A stretch of DNA of 64,000 nucleotides from Paraburkholderia sp. FT54 (GTDB taxonomy: Bacteria > Pseudomonadota > Gammaproteobacteria > Burkholderiales > Burkholderiaceae). The notes under the pieces were generated by a model. It was not told the origin of the DNA. It saw nothing but the letters and a program-made list of their open reading frames with translations, and ran no database searches. Shown piece by piece: positions 26,422 through 35,303 of the stretch. The position numbers were made by a program, and so were the translations under genes. Positions within the stretch are counted from its first letter, which is position 1, and each line of letters opens with the position of its first letter. The stretch is taken from NCBI RefSeq assembly GCF_031585635.1, contig NZ_CP134197.1:434001-498000 (forward strand), read 5' to 3'.

Positions 26422-27613
26422 CCTTAGACGGACACCACCGCCCGTCGCATCGAAACGGCAGGTTGCCGCAATTGATGCGCGGTACCGGACCCGCATCGCG
26501 CTGGCGACGATAACGGCGTGTGTCCTGCTCGGCGCATGCGCGACGAAGCCGCTCGTCCCGTACTCGACCGATACACCGCCGATGGTCCTCGTGCCCGCAT
26601 CCCAGGCTGGCGTAGTGGACAAGCGCGGTCGCTTCCGGGAAATCTATTGCGCGGTGCTTGCAGCGCGCGGCCCGGGGCTGCCTGACTACCGGCCCTGCGA
26701 GGATGCGCTGACTCGAGTAGGCACGGAGCCCGCCGGCACCGGCAAGCCCGTCGAGCTGGGTCAATCGCGACGGCACCTCATCGCGGCAGTCGTGCCGGGA
26801 ATCGGCTATGACTGCTTCAAGCCGTGGCTGAATCCGCCCGATACCGTCGTGACGCACCTGCGCCAGTTCGGCTTCGACGCAACGCTGATCGACGTCGATG
26901 CGCTGTCGGGCTCCGCCAATAACGCACGCCAGATTCGCGACGCGATCATGGCCATGCCAGCGCCCGACGGTGCGCCGCGCCTCGTACTGATCGGCTATTC
27001 GAAGGGTGGGCCCGACATCCTCGAAGCAGTGGTCGCCTACCCGGAAATCCGCAGCCGTGTGGCGGCGGTGGTGAGCGCAGCGGGGGCGATTGGTGGATCG
27101 CCGCTTGCCAACGACGCCGAGCAGTACCAGGCGGATATGCTGCGATACGTTCCTGGGGCGACCTGCACATCGGGCGATGGCGGCGCAGTGCAGAGCCTGA
27201 GACCGGCGATCCGCAAGGCGTGGCTCGCGCAGCACCCGCTTCCGGGCGAGCTACGGTACTACTCGATCGTGACATTTCCGAAGCCGGAGCGCATCTCGTC
27301 GATCCTGAAATCGAGTTACAGCAAGCTGTCGCGCATCGATTCGCGAAACGACAGTCAGGTCATCTTCTACGATCAGGTTGTGCCCGGAAGTACGCTTCTC
27401 GCCTACGTGAATGCGGATCACTGGGCATTGGCGGTACCTGTTGCCCGGACGCATCCGACAATTGGCGCGATGTTCGTAACGCAGAATGCGTATCCCCGTG
27501 AAGCCCTCGTAGAGACCATCTTGCGCTTCGTGGAAGAGGAACTGGTGCGCCCATCTGGTGAACCCTTGCTTCCCCAACGAAAGGACCGTTTGACCTTTGG
27601 AAGCAGTCGTTGA
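26405..27613 (+). CDS. Lipoprotein alpha/beta-hydrolase
   Basis: A 402-residue protein with a late N-terminal hydrophobic segment and lipobox (ACVLLGAC, Cys at about 45). A hydrolase domain follows: VVPGIGYDCFKPWL as oxyanion region, the nucleophile in LIGYSKGGPDILE (about 200), and His in NADHWALAVP near the end. The Ser elbow is GYSKG rather than the common GxSxG with small residues. It overlaps the second LssY_C gene by 17 bases and completes the operon. The last residues (KDRLTFGSSR) lie in a dispersed repeat (27587-27614), so the natural C-terminus may have been changed. Confidence 0.8.
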   Translation: MHVISDLRRTPPPVASKRQVAAIDARYRTRIALATITACVLLGACATKPLVPYSTDTPPMVLVPASQAGVVDKRGRFREIYCAVLAARGPGLPDYRPCEDALTRVGTEPAGTGKPVELGQSRRHLIAAVVPGIGYDCFKPWLNPPDTVVTHLRQFGFDATLIDVDALSGSANNARQIRDAIMAMPAPDGAPRLVLIGYSKGGPDILEAVVAYPEIRSRVAAVVSAAGAIGGSPLANDAEQYQADMLRYVPGATCTSGDGGAVQSLRPAIRKAWLAQHPLPGELRYYSIVTFPKPERISSILKSSYSKLSRIDSRNDSQVIFYDQVVPGSTLLAYVNADHWALAVPVARTHPTIGAMFVTQNAYPREALVETILRFVEEELVRPSGEPLLPQRKDRLTFGSSR

Positions 27614-27614
27614 G
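27587..27614 (+). repeat. Dispersed repeat copy 1
   Basis: CCGTTTGACCTTTGGAAGCA plus CGTTGA resembles sequence at 32106-32141 and 57066-57101 (core ACCTTGGAA then GCCGTTG or similar). It covers the 3' end of the preceding gene. Confidence 0.4.
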
Positions 27615-27798
27615 ATGGCCCTGCCTCTTGTGGCTGAGTTGGGTCCAGCTTGTGTGAAAACGACAGCAGTCGTTTAGATTTATTCGACGCCTGCCCTCAA
27701 GCACAGGTTCGTGAGCGAACGACGGCACGCGCGGGCAGGCGTTGGATAAACCTCGAGGGAGGAAACCGCGGAGTGGCCCAATACGACCGACGTTTTCG

Positions 27799-29187
27799 CT
27801 ATGGCGATTGATGAATGTGCCTGGTATATGTTCTGGGGCGGCGGCGGATGATACAGGCGCGAAGACGAGTACGGATGTAGCAATCTGGACGATCGCGCGT
27901 GCGGTTCTGAGTTTGGAGCACGGCTGTGGAACGGTGCATGATGCCAGCGGCGCGACCGTCCGCTTGTCGGCCGTGCTCGCGCGAAGCCGACAGTTGGGAT
28001 GGAGATCGAAGCAAGGCGCTCATCGCTGGCTCGCTTCGGGTGGTGCACGAATCGGTACGGTGCGCGTCAGAATGTCGATGCGCGATCATGGGCGCACCGC
28101 AGTGCCGACAGATGAAGACCGGTTGATTGGCCATGACCGCGTCGTCCTGCGATGAGCCGGGTTCGTGCGGGACACCGAGCAGCGTGCGGGCCTTCGCCAG
28201 GTTCACGCGGCGCACCGGGTTGGCAAGCAGCCCGTAGTGGCGGATGCGGTGGAAGCCGGCAGGCAACACGTGGAGCAGGAAGCGGCGCATGAATTCGCTG
28301 GCATCGAGCGTCATGACCTTGTAGCGGGTGCGGCCCTTTGCCCGGTAGTCTTTCCAGCGGAAGCTCACGCTGCGCCCATCGAAGGCGAGCAGCCGCTGGT
28401 TGGAGATTGCGACGCGATGTGTATAGCGTGAGAGGTAAGCGAGCACTGCTTCAGGTCCTGCGAACGGACGCTTCGCGTAGACGAACCATTCGGAGGCGCG
28501 CAGCGGCGCGAGCCACCGGGCGAAGGCCGCCCGGTCAGCGAGCTGCGCGTACTCACCAAAGAACTGAAGCCTGCCGCACTGATGGGCATCAGTGAGCGCT
28601 TCAAGGAAGCGTCTGCGAAACAGGCGCGCGAGCACGCGCACGGGCAGGAAGAAGCCAGGACGACAGGCGATCCAGCGCTCGCCATTGGCTGACAGGCCAC
28701 CGCCAGGAACAATGCCGTGCACATGCGGGTGATGCGTGAGCGCCGAGCCCCAGGTGTGCAGCACGAGCGTGGCGCCAATGTCGGCACCCAGGTGCCGGGG
28801 ATCGGCCGCGATGGTGCGCAGCGTCTCGGCGGCGATGTCGAACAGCAATCCGTAGATGACGCGCTTGTTATACCAAGCGATCGCACTGATCGGTGCGGGA
28901 AGCGTGAAGACGACGTGGTAGTACTCGACGGGCAGCAGGTCAGCCTCGCGCGCTTCGAGCCAACGGCGTGCAGCACCTGCCTGACACTTCGGGCAATGGC
29001 GATTCCGGCATGAGTTATAGGCAATCTCGGTTCGTGTGCAGCCGGAACAGCGCAGCACATGGCCGCCCAGCGCCGCGCTGCGGCACTGTTCGATGGCCGA
29101 CATCACCTTCAGCTGCCCGAGGCTCAGTGCTACCGTGCGTCGCCACGTGGCCCCGCAGGCGCGGAAGATGTCCGCGACCTCCAGCAT
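27799..29187 (-). CDS. IS91-family transposase (Y1/HUH)
   Basis: A 462-residue protein. It has an N-terminal zinc-finger region (VLRCSGCTRTE, then SCRNRHCPKCQAGAARRWL), the HUH motif in LTHHPHVHGIVPGGGLS, and the conserved YLSRYTHRVAISNQRLL with the catalytic tyrosine region. It nicks and transfers single-stranded DNA during rolling-circle transposition. The last 100 residues, after CRHCGAPMI, are low in conservation and may read past the original stop. Confidence 0.9.
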   Translation of the reverse strand: MLEVADIFRACGATWRRTVALSLGQLKVMSAIEQCRSAALGGHVLRCSGCTRTEIAYNSCRNRHCPKCQAGAARRWLEAREADLLPVEYYHVVFTLPAPISAIAWYNKRVIYGLLFDIAAETLRTIAADPRHLGADIGATLVLHTWGSALTHHPHVHGIVPGGGLSANGERWIACRPGFFLPVRVLARLFRRRFLEALTDAHQCGRLQFFGEYAQLADRAAFARWLAPLRASEWFVYAKRPFAGPEAVLAYLSRYTHRVAISNQRLLAFDGRSVSFRWKDYRAKGRTRYKVMTLDASEFMRRFLLHVLPAGFHRIRHYGLLANPVRRVNLAKARTLLGVPHEPGSSQDDAVMANQPVFICRHCGAPMIAHRHSDAHRTDSCTTRSEPAMSALLRSPSQLSASREHGRQADGRAAGIMHRSTAVLQTQNRTRDRPDCYIRTRLRACIIRRRPRTYTRHIHQSP

Positions 29188-29207
29188 CGGCTCCGACCGC
29201 GCGTCAG

Positions 29208-30083
29208 CTATTCGCTATGCAGGCGCTCCAGCGGACTGACGACTTCGTGCAGCAAGTCGGTGGCGACCTGGGCGTAAAGCGCTGTCGTTTCAAGCTTCTT
29301 ATGGCCAAGCAGGACCTGAATCACACGGATATCCACCTTCTGCTCGAGCAGGTGCGTGGCGAAACTGTGGCGCAGCGTATGCATCGATACGCGCTTGTCG
29401 ATCTGTGCAGCTTCGGCTGCGGCGCGAATGGCGCGATTGAGTTGCCGTGGCGTCAGCGGGTCAACAGGATCAAGTCCCTGGAACAGCCAGCCGCCATCGG
29501 GCATCTTGCCCTGGGCGCGAGCCACACGCCACCAGACCCGCAGGCGTTCGAGCAGTACTGGCGAGAGCATCGCATAGCGGTCCTTGCGGCCCTTGCCCTG
29601 TTCGACGCGCAGTGTCATGCGCTGGCTATCGATGTCGCCCACCTTGAGTGCGACCACTTCGCTGGCACGCAACCCCGTGCCGTAAGCCAGCGACAACGCC
29701 GTCTGATGCTTTAAATTACCTGTTGCCGCGATCAGGCGACGGATCTCGTCGGGGCTAAGGATGACCGGCAGGATGCGCGGCACGCGCACCGGCTGCATCC
29801 GGGCCATCAGTTCCGGCTTCTGAAGCGTGATCTCGAAGAAGAACTTCAGTCCGATGATGGCGCCATTGAGCGAGATGGGCGAGGTTCCATGGTCGACCAG
29901 ATGCAACTGGTAGCTTCGTAGGTCTTCGACAGTCGCGGTATCGGGCGAGCGTCCGAGGTATCGGGCAAACGCGCGAACGCTGCGCAAATAGGCCGTCTGG
30001 GTCTTGGGAGAAAGCTGGCGCATGCGCATGTCATCAGTCATGCGCTGGCGCAACGGGCTGACGCCCGGTTGGGTGGAGGTCAT
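29208..30083 (-). CDS. Tyrosine recombinase of an IS91-type element
   Basis: A 291-residue XerC/integron-integrase-like recombinase. The N-terminal SAM-like domain is MRQLSPKTQTAYLRSVRAFA. The catalytic residues are all visible: Arg in GTGLRASEVVALK, HTLRHSFATHLLE for the H-x-x-R pair, and LLGHKKLETTALYAQV for the second His and the nucleophile Tyr. Such genes travel with IS91-like transposases. It appears intact and should be able to cut and join DNA. Confidence 0.9.
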   Translation of the reverse strand: MTSTQPGVSPLRQRMTDDMRMRQLSPKTQTAYLRSVRAFARYLGRSPDTATVEDLRSYQLHLVDHGTSPISLNGAIIGLKFFFEITLQKPELMARMQPVRVPRILPVILSPDEIRRLIAATGNLKHQTALSLAYGTGLRASEVVALKVGDIDSQRMTLRVEQGKGRKDRYAMLSPVLLERLRVWWRVARAQGKMPDGGWLFQGLDPVDPLTPRQLNRAIRAAAEAAQIDKRVSMHTLRHSFATHLLEQKVDIRVIQVLLGHKKLETTALYAQVATDLLHEVVSPLERLHSE

Positions 30084-30264
30084 GATGCAGCTCCGTTTGA
30101 AGAACGAGGCGGATTGCCTCGACCCTCAACATACGGAACTGCGCAGCGGACCTCTCCGGAACCTGCCACGTTGGCCGAAGCCCTCTACCGCGCGAGCGGT
30201 TTCGTTCGGCGACCAGTTGCAGTCTTTCATGCTTTCGCTTCGCCGGACACTCATGCGTCTCTTT

Positions 30265-30288
30265 CGCGCAAGTTTCGGACTTTCAAGG
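30265..30288. repeat. Dispersed 24-base motif shared with 23632-23655
   Basis: AAGTTTCGGACTTTCA is identical in both places and the flanking four to six bases differ by one or two. Both lie in intergenic debris. Confidence 0.5.
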
Positions 30289-30312
30289 GCTTACGTCAGC
30301 ACTCGGCGAAAA

Positions 30313-30876
30313 TCAACGAGGCTTGTAAGAGAACTTCTGGCCGCCAACGCTTGCCTCGTACATCAGCCCACCCTTGGCCACTGTAAATACGGCCATGCCT
30401 TTTCGATAGGCACCCGTAGTTTTGGCGTCTTTCTTGCCGCCACTCACGTTAGTAGACGTGCCCGTCGTGCCTGCCTGTGCGCCAGCCGCCGCAGTGATCG
30501 CGATTGCATTGGCATCTGCGCCGAATTCAAAGTTGCCATTGGTGAATTCTTTGAGGGCTTGTTCATTCTCGAACAGGATGAGTTCACTGTACACCTGGCC
30601 GCCGAGCTGCAAGCCCACAGTGACCTGAGTCATCGACGTATCGCCGATGTGTTTCCCTTTCTCATAGACGCGGCCCTTGCCATGGGCACCGCCTATACCG
30701 ACCCCTCCCTTGCCAATCTTCGGAAACACAGCGTACGCATAGGCACTATGCAGAAGACTCCCGCTTTCTCCCGCGTTCTTGAAAAGGTTGAGTGTGTCGG
30801 TATACTCATCGGCCCGAACAGCAGAAATAGGCAACAGTAGCAGGACTGTGAGCGCTAACATCAGACGTTTGAGCAT
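30313..30876 (-). CDS. SYLF/YSC84-domain exported protein
   Basis: A 187-residue protein with a Sec signal (MLKRLMLALTVLLLLPISAV, then RADEY). The SYLF (Ysc84-like) lipid-binding domain is HSAYAYAVFPKIGKGGVGIG, GKGRVYEKGKHIGD, then QVTVGLQLGGQVYSELILFE and KGGLMYEASVGGQKFSY. Such bacterial proteins are periplasmic or outer-membrane associated and are induced by envelope stress in some species. It stands alone. Confidence 0.87.
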   Translation of the reverse strand: MLKRLMLALTVLLLLPISAVRADEYTDTLNLFKNAGESGSLLHSAYAYAVFPKIGKGGVGIGGAHGKGRVYEKGKHIGDTSMTQVTVGLQLGGQVYSELILFENEQALKEFTNGNFEFGADANAIAITAAAGAQAGTTGTSTNVSGGKKDAKTTGAYRKGMAVFTVAKGGLMYEASVGGQKFSYKPR

Positions 30877-31074
30877 GATTGTTCTCCGTGGATTGATTGT
30901 CGATACCCGCTGTCCCGCCCGCTCGAACTGAGAAACGTGGCGAGTGCATCCGCAGTCGTGAACATAAAGGCGTCCTGGGGAAATGCGACGGCTACTGTTG
31001 TGACACCAACGGCATCATTGGTACGTCGATCGCTCGTCTCGCATGCTGCTCATGGACCGCGAGAACCCGACGTG

Positions 31075-31416
31075 TCAGAGGCAGCCGCTGACGTCGCCTG
31101 TCGCATTGCCGCTGGCACCGCCCGAGGCACGGAATCCCACCCACGTGCCCGGACCCTGATAGTTTGGACGTACGACGGCGGCCGCTCCATTGGGCGGCTG
31201 CTGGCCGGGGACGTACACGTCCATCGCCATGTTGTTAGCCAACGTGGTTTGCGACACGACCTGCTGCTGCGACCTGTCAGCCCATTTTTGGGCAATGCAA
31301 TGGCCGACGGCATTCGGCGACTGCTGGCTGGTTCCCACAGACTGCACGCCGGCCGGGGGTTGCGCGGCGCACGCGCAAAGGGTTGCAGCCATGCCTATAC
31401 TCGATAAATATTTCAC
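31075..31416 (-). CDS. Small putative lipoprotein
   Basis: A 113-residue protein with a short signal and a possible lipobox (AATLCACAAQPP). The mature part is polar, rich in Gln, Asn and Gly, with CIAQKWADRSQQQVVSQTTL and a C-terminal glycine-rich stretch. No known domain is recognised. It is on the same strand as the SYLF gene, 198 bases downstream of it. A purine-rich AAGGAG site precedes the ATG (the complement at 31419-31428). Confidence 0.65.
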   Translation of the reverse strand: MKYLSSIGMAATLCACAAQPPAGVQSVGTSQQSPNAVGHCIAQKWADRSQQQVVSQTTLANNMAMDVYVPGQQPPNGAAAVVRPNYQGPGTWVGFRASGGASGNATGDVSGCL

Positions 31417-31525
31417 GTTAACTCCTTCTGGAAATTTCTCGAAGAAAGCCGGTTGACAAAGTCAATCCCGACCGTGTCAGGTCGGTTCGCTGGCGTGCTC
31501 ACTCGATGCGTGGCGGTCTCACGAT

Positions 31526-31720
31526 TCAGCACTCGACGCAATCTGCAGAAGCCTGCATTGGATGGGGCGGCTCCGGCTTGATAAGCGGAGGTGTCGCAAT
31601 CGTTCTGAATGCGGGATTACGGACCTGCAATGTACGATAGACGAGCAGTTGATACAGATCAACCAGTAAGCAAACCGGACAATCGAGCTTGTCGGCCAGT
31701 TCAGTAAACCGCAGCGCGCT
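31526..31720 (-). pseudogene. C-terminal fragment of an unknown gene
   Basis: The minus strand is open for 65 codons with no ATG near its start. It reads FTELADKLDCPVCLLVDLYQ, then LLVYRTLQVRNPAFRTI and ends PMQASADCVEC. Codon use and cysteine pairing look real, but I do not recognise the family. An in-frame TAA lies directly upstream. I treat it as a remnant; a non-ATG start is possible. Confidence 0.3.
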
Positions 31721-32105
31721 TTATGTCACGCGCCGCAATATTGTGTCCATCACCAACTGTCGCGTCGACCTGGTTGCTGGTGGACGAAGGCGCACTCACA
31801 ACGGCGGGGCTGATCGACTTGTATGAACGGCGGGTTTAGCCGCGAAAGACAAAGCCGACTTCAAGGCCAACTCGCACGTTCCCTGCGTTCCTTGAGGATT
31901 GGAGGCTTGCAACGGCACGCTCACCAACCTGGCGTGGAGACCACCGAACTGGTACCTGGTCGCCACCGACGACAGGATGATCCCGTCGGTGGCCCAGCGC
32001 GTACGAAAATTATCCGATCTGCGGAAAAGCGAAGTGTAGAGTGGCCCGTCCAGAGCCGTTACTTGAATGACGGCATTGGTCGAGCACCTGCCTTCATATG
32101 TCGCG

Positions 32106-32141
32106 GAGCGAATGGCCCTTGTACCTTGGAATCTGCCGTCG
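32106..32141 (+). repeat. Dispersed repeat copy 2
   Basis: GAGCGAATGGCCCTTGTACC then TTGGAATCTGCCGTCG matches copy 3 at 57066-57101 at most positions and ends 28 bases before duplicated segment B. The surrounding 31721-32168 shows no gene. Confidence 0.45.
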
Positions 32142-32292
32142 AAGCGGCACCGGGCGAACGGCAATAGTGGGTCGATTAGCGCCCTCGAGTCCGCCACGAA
32201 GTGACGTTGGTCTCGCCGGCGTCGTCTTCTTCGTGCCGCAACCGTGGCAAATCCGCTACTTTTGCCCCCCTTCCTGACTTCCGCCATGTTTG

Positions 32293-32336
32293 CTCGGGTG
32301 GGGCACATGCGTGCCCCACCCGAGTGGATTATTTTT
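32293..32336. terminator. Strong hairpin with T-run beside hydrolase copy B
   Basis: CTCGGGTGGGGCAC at 32293-32306 and GTGCCCCACCCGAG at 32311-32324 form a perfect 14-bp stem with a 4-base loop. On the plus strand TTATTTTT follows, the form of an intrinsic terminator. On the minus strand it sits right after the hydrolase stop, so it could end transcription from both sides. Confidence 0.75.
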
Positions 32337-33348
32337 AATCGTCCAGCAAGCTCCTGATCGAAGTGGTGATGAGGTCCGCGTCTTCCTTGCATACTGACGG
32401 CAAGCCAGCGCGATGTCCCCAGTCGGAGCGGATCGGCAGCAGCCGTGCATCGGACATCTGCTCCACTTCGAGCCGGTTATCCTCGACCTGGAAGTAAAGA
32501 TCGGTATCACCGGGCATGATCAGGGCCTTGGCGGTGATCGAACGCAGCGCCGCATCGAAGTCGCCGCGATAGAGCTCGTTGTCCGCGATATTGGCGTGCT
32601 GCCAGGTCCAGAGGTGCGACAGCAGATTGTTGGCGTCGCGCTTGAGGAAGTTGCCTTCCCACGAGAAGACCAGATAGTCCTCGAGCGACGAGTGCCCGGA
32701 CTTTCGCCACATCTCGGACCGATAGAACGTCTGGGACATGGCCATCGCCGCGTAGCTGCGCGCCATCGCGCGCAAGCCCCGTTCGGGATGCCGCACGAAA
32801 TAGCCGTTTTCAAACGCGGGATCGGCCGTCAGGGTGGCGCGAATGCCCTCCAGAAAAACCTGGTTATGCGGCGAGCACTTCGCCGCGCCGCACAGCACGA
32901 CCAGGCGCTCAACCATGTTCGGAAACAGGGCCGCCCAATGATAGGCCTGCATGCCGCCCATCGACCAGCCGAGCGCCAGGCGCACCGAGCGGATGCCCAA
33001 CTGCTCCGTCAAGAGCCGATGCTGGATGCGCACGTTGTCCATCATTGTGAAGTTCGGCCAGCGGTTGCTGTTGTATGGCACGCTGGCATTGCTCGGCGAA
33101 GACGAAAGCCCATTGCCAAACAAACTTGGGATGACGACAAAATACTTGTCGGTGTCGAGCGCCTTGCCAGGACCGACCATCCAGTCGATGTCGTAGTGAT
33201 GCGCGGCAAACGAAGTCAAATAGAGGATGACGTTCGATTTGTCGTTGTTGAGCGTGCCATAAGTTTGGTAGGCAAGCTGCGCTCCACGGAAAGTCATGCC
33301 GGACTGCAACACCACGTTGCCGGCATCGAAGGTGAAGTAATCATCCAT
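32335..33348 (-). CDS. Alpha/beta-hydrolase, homoserine acetyltransferase-like (copy B)
   Basis: A 337-residue second copy of the hydrolase at 19519-20532. All catalytic motifs are intact ([21 protein letters not shown]). Differences from copy A are few and conservative (for example FRGAQLAY for FRGAKLAY and ALRSITAK for ALRAITAK). Both copies keep open frames, which suggests recent duplication or selection. Co-occurrence of two copies may raise dosage. Confidence 0.82.
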   Translation of the reverse strand: MDDYFTFDAGNVVLQSGMTFRGAQLAYQTYGTLNNDKSNVILYLTSFAAHHYDIDWMVGPGKALDTDKYFVVIPSLFGNGLSSSPSNASVPYNSNRWPNFTMMDNVRIQHRLLTEQLGIRSVRLALGWSMGGMQAYHWAALFPNMVERLVVLCGAAKCSPHNQVFLEGIRATLTADPAFENGYFVRHPERGLRAMARSYAAMAMSQTFYRSEMWRKSGHSSLEDYLVFSWEGNFLKRDANNLLSHLWTWQHANIADNELYRGDFDAALRSITAKALIMPGDTDLYFQVEDNRLEVEQMSDARLLPIRSDWGHRAGLPSVCKEDADLITTSIRSLLDD

Positions 33349-33958
33349 CTGTTGAATCATCAGTGAAGTAAAAGTAATGGTGGCTGTAATGATCGCGGCA
33401 AGCGCAATAGCACATGGCCGCCATGGGCGGGGCAGGCATCAAGCGCACCGACAAACGTGCCGCAAACGCTCCGCTTGACCTCATCGTTGTACGGATTGAC
33501 GTTGTCTACATCGAAGCGCGTTGCAAATTATCGCGAACTATTGAATTCTGCGCTGTGCAAGCGCAGCGTTGCAGTTTGCCGGGCGAGTCCCGGATGGGCA
33601 CCTTCGATTCGTCCGTGCCGGTGGCGGTTCAGCGGGAAAGGGTTTCCAGACGCGAAATTGATGTCGCCGGCGAAAGCAGGTCAGGTCCTGTAGGTTGCAG
33701 GGCCGCAGCAGCAAGGTCTCAGTCCGGCCAAACCCAGCCGTTCGTCGTCGGCGGCGCACGGTCATTCCAGCGGCAGCTTCGCGTGGTTAAGAGACATCGG
33801 GGCGGGCAAACGCCGAGCGGCAGAGAAGGGTCGGCTTGCGTCACTCATGCGTTCTGTCCAAACCGCAAACGATCGCAACGACTTCCGAGTGGGTCGCGCG
33901 GTGTGGGTTTGTATGGCCTGCGGTTCGCTCGGACTTTCCATACGCTGTCCGCGAGCGC
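33349..33958. other. Upstream region of hydrolase copy B and repeat border
   Basis: The first 380 bases repeat the region upstream of copy A; the unique part after 33730 shows no gene I can support. The region separates the duplicated segment from the recombinase at 33959. Confidence 0.35.
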
Positions 33959-35134
33959 TTACCAGTCGATCCGGTGCTTTTCTTCGGTTTCGCGATGGCG
34001 CTCGTCGTCCGGTGTGTGTAGATAGGGATTCGTACTCGTCAACGACGCGTGTCGCAGGTTGTCTCGCACGGTGCGCAAATCAGCGCCACCGTCGGCCATG
34101 TGCGATCCCGCAGTGTGACGCAGCCAGTGGGCGGAGGCCTGTTCAAGCACGTCCGCCTGTGTCGTGAAAAGATCGCCCCGCAGGCGGAGTCGCCCGGCTG
34201 CACCTGCAAAGATTTCCTTGACGATGGTGTGGAGCGCGGCGCGCGTCAGCGGCTTCACGGATTTGCCTAGCGGTAGCACGAGTGGTGTGTCTTCATGCCG
34301 CGAGGGAAGGGTGGGCAGGCCGCGTTCGCGCCGATAATGCCCCAGTTCCATCATCATTTCTGCCGAGGCCGGCACCAGCCCTTCCTTGTCGCCCTTGCCG
34401 AGGACTTCGAGCCACCAGCGATCCTGACCGTCGGCATCACGACGGCAGAAGAAGCAGCCCATCGTGTTCCCGCTGACCTCCGAGATCCGCAGGCCGCCGA
34501 GATAGAACAGCGTGAACAGCCAACGCGCGCGCAGGTAGCGTTCCCGCTCGCGGGGCGTGTCCTTCGGCAGGCTGTCGATATAGGCCTTCACTTCCTGCCA
34601 CAACTCGCGGTCGAGATAGCGCGTGATCCGGGGCTTTGCGCGATGGGTCCGCTGGCGCGACAGCGACAGCGGGTTGCCGGCCAGATAGCCGGCTTCGACG
34701 AGCCACGCAAACAGCGCATTAATGATCACCATCGCCTGATACTGGCTGCTCGGGCGGAGCTTCCCGTAGAACGGTCGCCAGCGCGGATCATGGCGCGGGT
34801 ATTTGCGCCCGCAGTTGGCCACCCAGCGTGCAGTCGGCTGCGGGTCCTGCAGGAATTGCCGGAACAGTTGCAGATCTTCATGCGTGAGCGATGAAAGCGG
34901 TTTGCCCAGTTGAACGATCGCCCACAGCAGTAGACGCTCGGCTTCCTTGCGGTAATTCTCGAATGTGGTCTTCTTGTCGGCGACCCGCGCGAGCCATGCG
35001 CGCACCGCGGCGAGGTCGTCGCGGGCAGTGATCTGCGCCTGGCCTCGCGCGCGGTTGGTGCCGTCGCGGCCGTCGAGGCCGGCTGGCAGTTCGAGCGCAT
35101 CCAGAGGGCGTGGGGCGAGGAGGGTGGTTTTCAC
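33959..35134 (-). CDS. Tyrosine recombinase/site-specific integrase
   Basis: A 391-residue recombinase with a SAM-like N-terminal DNA-binding domain (KKTTFENYRKEAERLLLWAI). The catalytic set is complete: Arg in LGGLRISEVSGNTM, Lys in LGKGDKEGLVP, the H-x-x-R pair in HWLRHTAGSHMADGG, and His and Tyr in LRHASLTSTNPYLHT. It is divergent from the KfrA-like gene and the long plus-strand gene array to its right. That is the layout of an integron integrase relative to its cassettes, although it lacks the extra IntI-specific segment as far as I can see. Such recombinases mark genomic islands and plasmids in Burkholderiales. Confidence 0.92.
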   Translation of the reverse strand: MKTTLLAPRPLDALELPAGLDGRDGTNRARGQAQITARDDLAAVRAWLARVADKKTTFENYRKEAERLLLWAIVQLGKPLSSLTHEDLQLFRQFLQDPQPTARWVANCGRKYPRHDPRWRPFYGKLRPSSQYQAMVIINALFAWLVEAGYLAGNPLSLSRQRTHRAKPRITRYLDRELWQEVKAYIDSLPKDTPRERERYLRARWLFTLFYLGGLRISEVSGNTMGCFFCRRDADGQDRWWLEVLGKGDKEGLVPASAEMMMELGHYRRERGLPTLPSRHEDTPLVLPLGKSVKPLTRAALHTIVKEIFAGAAGRLRLRGDLFTTQADVLEQASAHWLRHTAGSHMADGGADLRTVRDNLRHASLTSTNPYLHTPDDERHRETEEKHRIDW

Positions 35135-35206
35135 AGCCGGAGGGGGCGGGCGCGACAGGGTTCACGGTGCCGCGCGGTAAACGCCGCATCAGTAGAGATG
35201 AATCTC

Positions 35207-35226
35207 GACATTATACAAGTAATGTC
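35207..35226. promoter_or_regulatory. Dyad symmetry between the recombinase and KfrA-like genes
   Basis: GACATTA at 35207-35213 and TAATGTC at 35220-35226 form a perfect 7-bp dyad with a 6-base spacer in the divergent promoter region. A second small dyad (ATAAA then TTTAT) follows near 35254. It could be a KfrA-like autoregulation site or a recombinase site; KfrA proteins are known to bind their own promoters. Confidence 0.5.
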
Positions 35227-35303
35227 AAAATTGATGCTTCTCCACGTTGGATATAAATCGGTTTATGTAGTAATATTCATCAAAAGCCCGCAAAACCGAT
35301 CCC

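Larger units (their letters stand above)
27799..30083 (-). mobile_element. IS91-type element with an associated tyrosine recombinase
   Basis: Two adjacent minus-strand genes, a tyrosine recombinase (29208-30083) and an IS91-type HUH transposase (27799-29187), separated by 20 bases, form the coding part of an IS91-like element. IS91 elements lack inverted repeats and move by rolling-circle replication. I could not place their ori and ter ends, so the true element is somewhat longer than the coordinates given. Confidence 0.8.
32169..33730. repeat. Copy B of the 1.55-kb duplicated segment
   Basis: Nearly identical to 19360-20914 and in the same orientation, about 12.8 kb apart. Recombination between the two would delete or amplify the material between them, which includes the LssY_C operon, the Usp genes and the IS91-type element. 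This copy keeps the full hairpin and T-run at the hydrolase 3' end, so it may be the better-preserved one. Confidence 0.92.

Noticed and set aside
26129..27235. 368-codon minus-strand frame
   Set aside because: It lies opposite two well-supported lipoprotein genes and looks like a codon-bias shadow.
31796..32392. 198-codon minus-strand frame
   Set aside because: It crosses the duplication border and the terminator hairpin; composition is not protein-like.
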